Assembly (NCBI RefSeq): GCF_011386835.1 | Contig: NC_088794.1 | Span: forward strand, 65,302,506 to 65,366,505 | DNA from: Chrysemys picta bellii | Taxonomy: Eukaryota > Chordata > Testudines > Emydidae | Length of the DNA stretch: 64,000 nucleotides | Direction of reading: 5' to 3' | Part shown: piece after piece, positions 59,021 through 64,000 of the stretch | How the letters are laid out: every line of letters starts with the position of its first letter | Position numbering within the stretch: position 1 is the stretch's first letter | The notes under the pieces: model-generated | Database searches by the model: none | The model's input: the letters and a program-made list of their open reading frames with translations, nothing else | Told to the model about the DNA's origin: nothing | Made by a program: the position numbers and the translations under genes

Positions 59021-60700
59021 TGGAGCTAGTTCAAATGCTTGATTTGGATGAGCAGTCCTTCTGTCTCTCTTTAGTTAAGCACATCATAGCATTCCTCCTT
59101 GGGGTTGATATTCTTCTGTAGCGGGGATCTGCAAAGACAATTTTATGAAAGAGAAGGGAAAGCTACTTACAAGTGGCAAGAGTTCTCAGATGGTACTGTT
59201 TCTGCAGATAACTCTCTCTTCTTCACACTGGATTTCAGCAAAAAGAGAAGATGATTGGGTCTGGGTCTTTATTAACCTCAGGCAGGACATTCAGATCCAC
59301 ACTTGGTGTGCATGAGTGGCCCCAATGTCCAATTGTTTTAAAATGTTTTAAAACTTGCAAGGCATGACACAATTTACTGGGTGAATCTGCAGAGGCAATA
59401 CCTTAGGAGAACTTGTGTTAATGGTAAATGGCCCTCTTTACACATAGTGAGGGGACTGAATTTCTTTTTGACAAGAAAAGGAATAAAGAAATTCAGCCAT
59501 GCTATAGATTGCTAGAGGTAAAATAAGTTCAATGAGAGAAATAGAAAGATATACAATTATATTACCTACATTTTTAAGGGCAAATGTTTTACTGTTAGCC
59601 AGAAATTTGCTTGTGCCTTTGAATACAATATTTGATTTCCTGTGTAAATGAATTCACTTAAACTGAATATAGGTAAATGCCCAGAGATTGTGATATTTAA
59701 TATTTTGAACTGTGATTAAAATGTGCATTTTGTCTTACGTAATTCTTTTTACAGAAAGAATGTTCTAAACTTTGACTACTGAAGAATATGCTGATACAGT
59801 TATTAAATTGTTTGCTTTTATTGAAATCAGAACATAAAATTATGTCTAGGAACTGTTCACATTCTTTATTTTAACAAAGGTCACTATGTCATCTGTGTAC
59901 AATGTATGGATAAATGAATCTCCATTTATAGCAGAGAAAAAGAAAGGGGTGGGAGGGGAAGGACCATGCTTTAGATTAGGCAAAATCTGGCCATAAAGAT
60001 TAATTTTACACAGTGATCCGAAGGCTAGGAAACTGAGCCTCTAATAGTGTTACACAATCTCACTCCCCCACCGTACCCAATAATATCCTTTCTCCAGTGT
60101 TTAGGAATACACATATGAGACTGTCACCAAAAGTGGCTTAAATGAACTGAGTTATTGTGTTGGTGCACTCTTTAAGGTAGCTTCATCCCAAGCCAAACAG
60201 AGTTAGTAGATTAAAATGAGCATGCTGACTAGAATTCAGTGAGAGAGTACAGAGCAGAAGTGTGCTCACACTGACCCATACCAATAAGCAGATGAGCAAA
60301 TATGTTTTGCTCGTATAATTTTCTAGCATAGTCTTAAATGGAGCTCATTGCAAGTCACCTTGTAGATGACACAGATAGGAATGACTGTAGCAAGATCTAC
60401 ATTAGTAAGCAAAATCCAGAATCTCTTTATTAAAAACATTTGGCAAAAAAAAAAAATGTACAAATTCCTGCTCTTACTGGGAATTCAAGTGGAAATGGGT
60501 CCAAAATTACCACCAGGTTGTAACCCTATTTGACAAAGAGTGAATATTCAATCAATAGGTGGAATAGTTACAACCTTTGATAATTAATTTAGTTGATTAC
60601 CCCTGCCAGCTAGTATCAGCTCCATCTTATGTGGATTAATCACCAATCTGCTTTTCCCCTATCTACTGAAAAGAGGATTTAGAAATGAAGGTCACGATTA
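59020..60700. other. No gene seen
   Basis: AT-rich sequence. The first part (to about 59310) may belong to the retrotransposon fossil upstream. A short A-run lies at about 60447-60458. Confidence 0.4.
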
Positions 60701-60704
60701 TATC

Positions 60705-60835
60705 ATTATTGTTACTATTTATTATTCATATTACCATAGTGTCCAGGAGATGTAATCATTGTGCAAGGTGATGTACAAACAGAACAAAAAGGCAGTCTCT
60801 GCACCAAAGAATTTACAATCTAAGTGTAAGACAAG
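60705..60835 (+). mobile_element. MIR-like SINE fragment
   Basis: ATTGTTACTATTTATTATTC, GTCCAGGAGATGTAATCATT, GTGCAAGGTGATGTACAAAC, AGAACAAAAAGGCAGTCTCT and ACAATCTAAGTGTAAGAC follow the order of the MIR-like repeats of this genome. Confidence 0.75.
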
Positions 60836-60999
60836 AAATAACAGGTGGATACAGACAGACAGGGGAGTGCAATGAAACAATGAGGTAATAATCAGTATCC
60901 TGATGGCATCACAGACAAACATACCTCACAATATCCACCTGATCATTTAATGTTGGATGGCACCTTGCCTTCCTAGTAAGAGAGGTATTAACTATCCTT

Positions 61000-61214
61000 A
61001 AAAAGAAGAACAGGAGGACTTGTGGCACCTTAGAGACTAACAAATTTATTAGAGCATAAGCTTTCGTGGACTACAGCCCACTTCTTCGGATGCAAGTGGG
61101 CTGTAGTCCACGAAAGCTTATGCTCTAATAAATTTGTTAGTCTCTAAGGTGCCACAAGTCCTCCTGTTCTTCTTTTTGCGGATACAGACTAACACGGCTG
61201 CTACTCTGAAACTT
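61000..61214 (-). mobile_element. Foldback SINE with a perfect 84-nt inverted repeat
   Basis: Exact 12-bp duplications, TTAACTATCCTT, lie at 60988-60999 and 61215-61226. The element is on the - strand, with its head (GTTTCAGAGTAGCAGCCGTG) at the right end. Arms 61000-61083 and 61094-61177 are perfect reverse complements around a 10-nt centre (CTTCGGATGC). The headless arm ends at AAAAAGAAG, which on the - strand reads CTTCTTTTT and touches the target duplication. This is the cleanest of the foldback SINEs. Confidence 0.95.
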
Positions 61215-61224
61215 TTAACTATCC

Positions 61225-61761
61225 TTGTCAGTATTGGATCAAAACCCTTACCTACTGGTTTTCACTGATCATAGGGAGAAAATGCCCAACTTTCAGGTCT
61301 TCAGCACAGGTAGAACCTGTGTGAACAAAAATCAGATGTGCTCCATTGAAAACTGTTTCTCCTGTCTTGTTTTGACACTGCTCACAGGGATGCAGCCATT
61401 GAATCCTATTTGTAAAATAGATGGAAATCTCCTAGCAGTGAGAAATGCTCAGATCTGTTACACAGTGGAGACAATCTGGATTTATCACGTGACTAAGCAA
61501 GCATATCTTTTCCTTTCACCTGGCATTCATATGGATATTGTGATAAAGGAGAGGAAAATCTGCTCTGAAGATTTTACAACCCCAACAGCCAAATTTTGTA
61601 CTTGGATTCAACTGGTGCATCTGAAGGCAAAATTTCACCTTGTTTATTTCACAATGCCTAACATAACTGGGCCATATCTTAAAGGATATTTTACAAATGT
61701 ATTTGTGTATGGTGGATTTTATAAAGTCAGACTGCTTCATAAAGTTCCACTTAGTCTTTGA
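61225..61761 (+). other. 178-codon open frame, unidentified
   Basis: The longest open frame in the window starts just after the foldback SINE. Its translation (MSVLDQNPYLLVFTDHREKM...) shows no domain, signal peptide or repeat that I recognise. No splice sites or promoter were identified. In AT-rich DNA of this size, one such frame could arise by chance. I do not call it a gene. Confidence 0.15.
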
Positions 61762-63582
61762 AAGCTTATACCTGGCACCTAATTTTCCATGTTGAACCTG
61801 ACATTTCACATATATAAACAAGATTCAGGTGTTTAGAAAACTGGGAATCTGTTAGGTTAAAATGGCACAACCTCCTGCAACCAAATAGATAAGCTGTAGT
61901 TGTTTCTTTAATACCTCCAAAGGGAAAACAAGCTTATAAGAACTTGCTAACCATTGTGCATTGAGCTGTCACCTTCAATGTACCTTTGAAATACTGGCTT
62001 TTTCTTAAAGGGGAAGATGGGAAACAGAAAGTGTATAGTTTCATTCATGCAGACTTTGTCAGAAAGTGCGGCTGTGATATGATTTCTGTCAGAAACAATC
62101 TGCTTGAAATTTTTCTGTCTTTACTTTCATACACAGAGTGGCTTGTCTGTTTTCTAACCCTAGGTGATGGGATCTGCTGCCTTGTCAGATAACATTTGAG
62201 TTCACTCACTACCTGCTTGTTGACTAGAGCACAGACTCACTGTGGTGGCAGAGAAAGCCTTAAGGCTACTCAGCATCTGTCTCTTCCTGTAATTAGCTAC
62301 AGCCTTGTGTACAGAGCAAAACAGAGATTTTGTGCTGTGAAAGAATAATGCACACAGACAGGAGTTTCTAAACTGCAGAAGAGTTTGTTAGTGTTTGTCA
62401 TTCTTCCTCTGAAGGAAGGAAGATGAAACACCTTCTTATCTGTAAACGGTGAAGTGTTTCAAGTCCTCCTCAAAAATTACACTGTGTAGACGGATAGTTT
62501 TGGAAAAGCTCTTATTTAACACCTTTATTTGTTACTTTGAATATCAAGTATTTATTAAAATTCTATTCTTATTTTTAGCTACTTCCTCCACTTTTTGGTC
62601 CATAGCTGATTATACTTCTTCTGACTCATGTATTGGGAAGAATTTGTTATCCCATGCATGATCATGCCTGAACAGCTGCCTGAGGAGCTGCATTAATATC
62701 ATATGCAGTGCAACCAAGGCAATACCATGCCCTCTTGGTTGAAGAAGAAGGTCCTGGATGATGGCCATTCACAGAGGTCTTCCTAAAGCAATGCTCTCAT
62801 GAGGCTTTCTTAGGGATAATGAAGGCAAATTTGAATAGCTGAGTGTCTGTCTCACATCTTTAGAACAGCGAGGTAGACTCTACAGAGGCAGCAAATTGAA
62901 TACATATAATTCTTTCTGGACTCGACCCTGCAGTCCTCATACAGATCATGATTCACTTAATTCATGGTTTGTTTCACAGGTCTGTAACTTGGGGCAGTTT
63001 GCTAAAGCAGCAGTCGTTAGATTCTTGATGGTAGGGTTAGAATTATTAGGGAAGGGTATGAGATCATGGTTGAGTCTCCCAACCCTCTCAGAGGTTGGGA
63101 GATGGAGTCCCATCCTTTCCTTCAAATGAGGCATCAAACCAACTTCTGTACTGAAAGGTGATGGATTTGCAAGAATGCCTGAACTTTTGTGAGCAGGTTC
63201 GGGGTTTCCTGGTGAACTAGCCTGCGTAGTTCTGAAGGCCTTAGGCTGTGGAGCTGAATGGACCTGACAAGATATTTGTGAGGTGGAAGGAGGCTCTTGA
63301 TGCCTTGAACAGTTAAGTTGCTTTGGATTTTAGCACGGGGCAGTTGTTATCTTCCCCACTTTCACTGCTGCCAAGTCATGTTGCCTTTAGAGTTATCTTA
63401 TTTTAAAATTAAAATGAGGTTACAGCCACTTGGCCAAAATCTAATGCTTGTGTCTATCCTACTTGCAATGAATACTTGTAATTCCTACTGGGCTTAGTCC
63501 TGAAACCCTCACTCGGCCAAAGTGCCACTCAAATAGGAATATTGACATAGTGAGGACTGCACAATCCATCCCTGCATGTCAA
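61762..63582. other. No gene seen
   Basis: AT-rich sequence without a recognised repeat. Open frames up to 77 codons occur on both strands and overlap each other. Confidence 0.4.
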
Positions 63583-63700
63583 GGGTTCTCAACCTTTTTT
63601 GGATCACAGCCCTCCTTAGCATTTTGTTTAACTTGGAGTTAACCCCCTCCTCCTCCTCTCCCCCACACACTTGTGATAGTGAGAAGGATGCTGCCACCTA
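63583..63700. mobile_element. hAT-type terminus (one end)
   Basis: CAAGGGTTCTCAACCTTTTT followed by GGATCACAGCCCTCC is a Charlie/hAT-type left end (CAGGGGTTCTCAACCTTTTT). The other end was not found before 64000, so the element is truncated or runs beyond the window. Confidence 0.6.
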
Positions 63701-64000
63701 GCGTAGCTAATTGTTTTGTTCAGGAGATACTGGACAAATTACTCAAAATACAAGTCAAATGGTACTATAAAAATACCCCGTACTGTTTTAGTTCTGCTGA
63801 TGTCAGTGAGACATTTTGACTTGTTTGGTACTGGAAAACAAATCAATGCAAGGCTCAGTGTTTGAAATGCAGTCATAGGTTATCTTCTACTTGGAGCCAA
63901 TTTCTGTACTTCATCTTCAATTCTGCAAGTCTAGAAAACCCAGCTTCACACCAGTATGCCGAAGCAAAAGGTAGGAGCATTTTCATTGCAGCAGTAGAGA

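Noticed and set aside
61000..61214. The palindrome as an assembly artefact (chimeric inverted read)
   Set aside because: Exact 12-bp target duplications flank it, and the same layout occurs at three other loci with different duplications.
1..64000. CRISPR array, operon, phage or plasmid features
   Set aside because: No regularly spaced identical repeats, ribosome binding sites or dense coding. Everything fits vertebrate intronic DNA.

Overview
This window is nuclear DNA from a sauropsid, most likely a turtle. It is AT-rich and intron-like. The identifying signal is its repeats: CR1 LINEs in several states of decay, one ending in short TCTATGAA-type 3' repeats; tRNA-derived SINEs with the AGCAGCCGTGTTAGTCTGTAT head that is abundant in chelonian genomes; MIR-like SINEs; hAT-type DNA elements; LTR-like repeats. 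I see no bacterial operon, rRNA, functional tRNA or CRISPR array. Almost all open reading frames of 60-180 codons are chance or transposon-derived.

Host gene (2345-12722, + strand). Four small exons can be supported by splice sites, matching phases and sequence: 2345-2463, 5700-5760, 11989-12147 and 12565-12722. The first three join into a ricin-B-like (beta-trefoil) repeat containing a QxW motif and a GxI...P..vLt block. The fourth begins a segment with an LTVALVRKLEEKHP helix. The best candidate is DCDC1 (doublecortin domain containing 1, formerly DCDC5), which combines doublecortin and ricin-B-like domains; this name rests on recognition, not on a search. I found no later exon in the remaining 51 kb, so that stretch is a very long intron, 3' flank, or holds small exons that I missed.

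Repeats, left to right: CR1 3' end (312-1226) and a 190-bp internal copy of it (3113-3302); foldback SINEs (2711-2754, 3805-3951); LTR-like repeat (6561-7622); SINE of a second family (16457-16617); 1.09-kb TG...CA element with 5-bp target duplications (17311-18397); MIR (21742-21955); 2.2-kb CR1 on the - strand (22573-24800); CR1 on the + strand (26290-27870) split by an LTR-like element (27004-27447); old CR1 on the - strand (28245-29470) split by nested palindromic elements; non-autonomous hAT (30089-30835); decayed LINE of a jockey-like type on the - strand (34700-35890) split by a foldback SINE (35334-35564); GC-rich hAT-like element (36726-38136); second LTR-like copy (43692-45575, - strand) split by another element (44491-45428); MITE (57608-57906); DIRS-type recombinase remnant (58020-59020); MIR (60705-60835); foldback SINE (61000-61214); hAT end (63583 onward).

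The most interesting observation is a set of tail-to-tail foldback SINEs. Each has one arm with the tRNA-like promoter head and an opposite arm that stops in the reverse complement of the A-run just after the head, a run of four or five T, immediately or one base before the target-site duplication. The arms are perfect or nearly perfect inverted repeats of 28, 84 and 97 nt. This fits insertion of a Pol III transcript that was itself a long hairpin ended by a T-run terminator, and it occurs in two distinct SINE subfamilies here.
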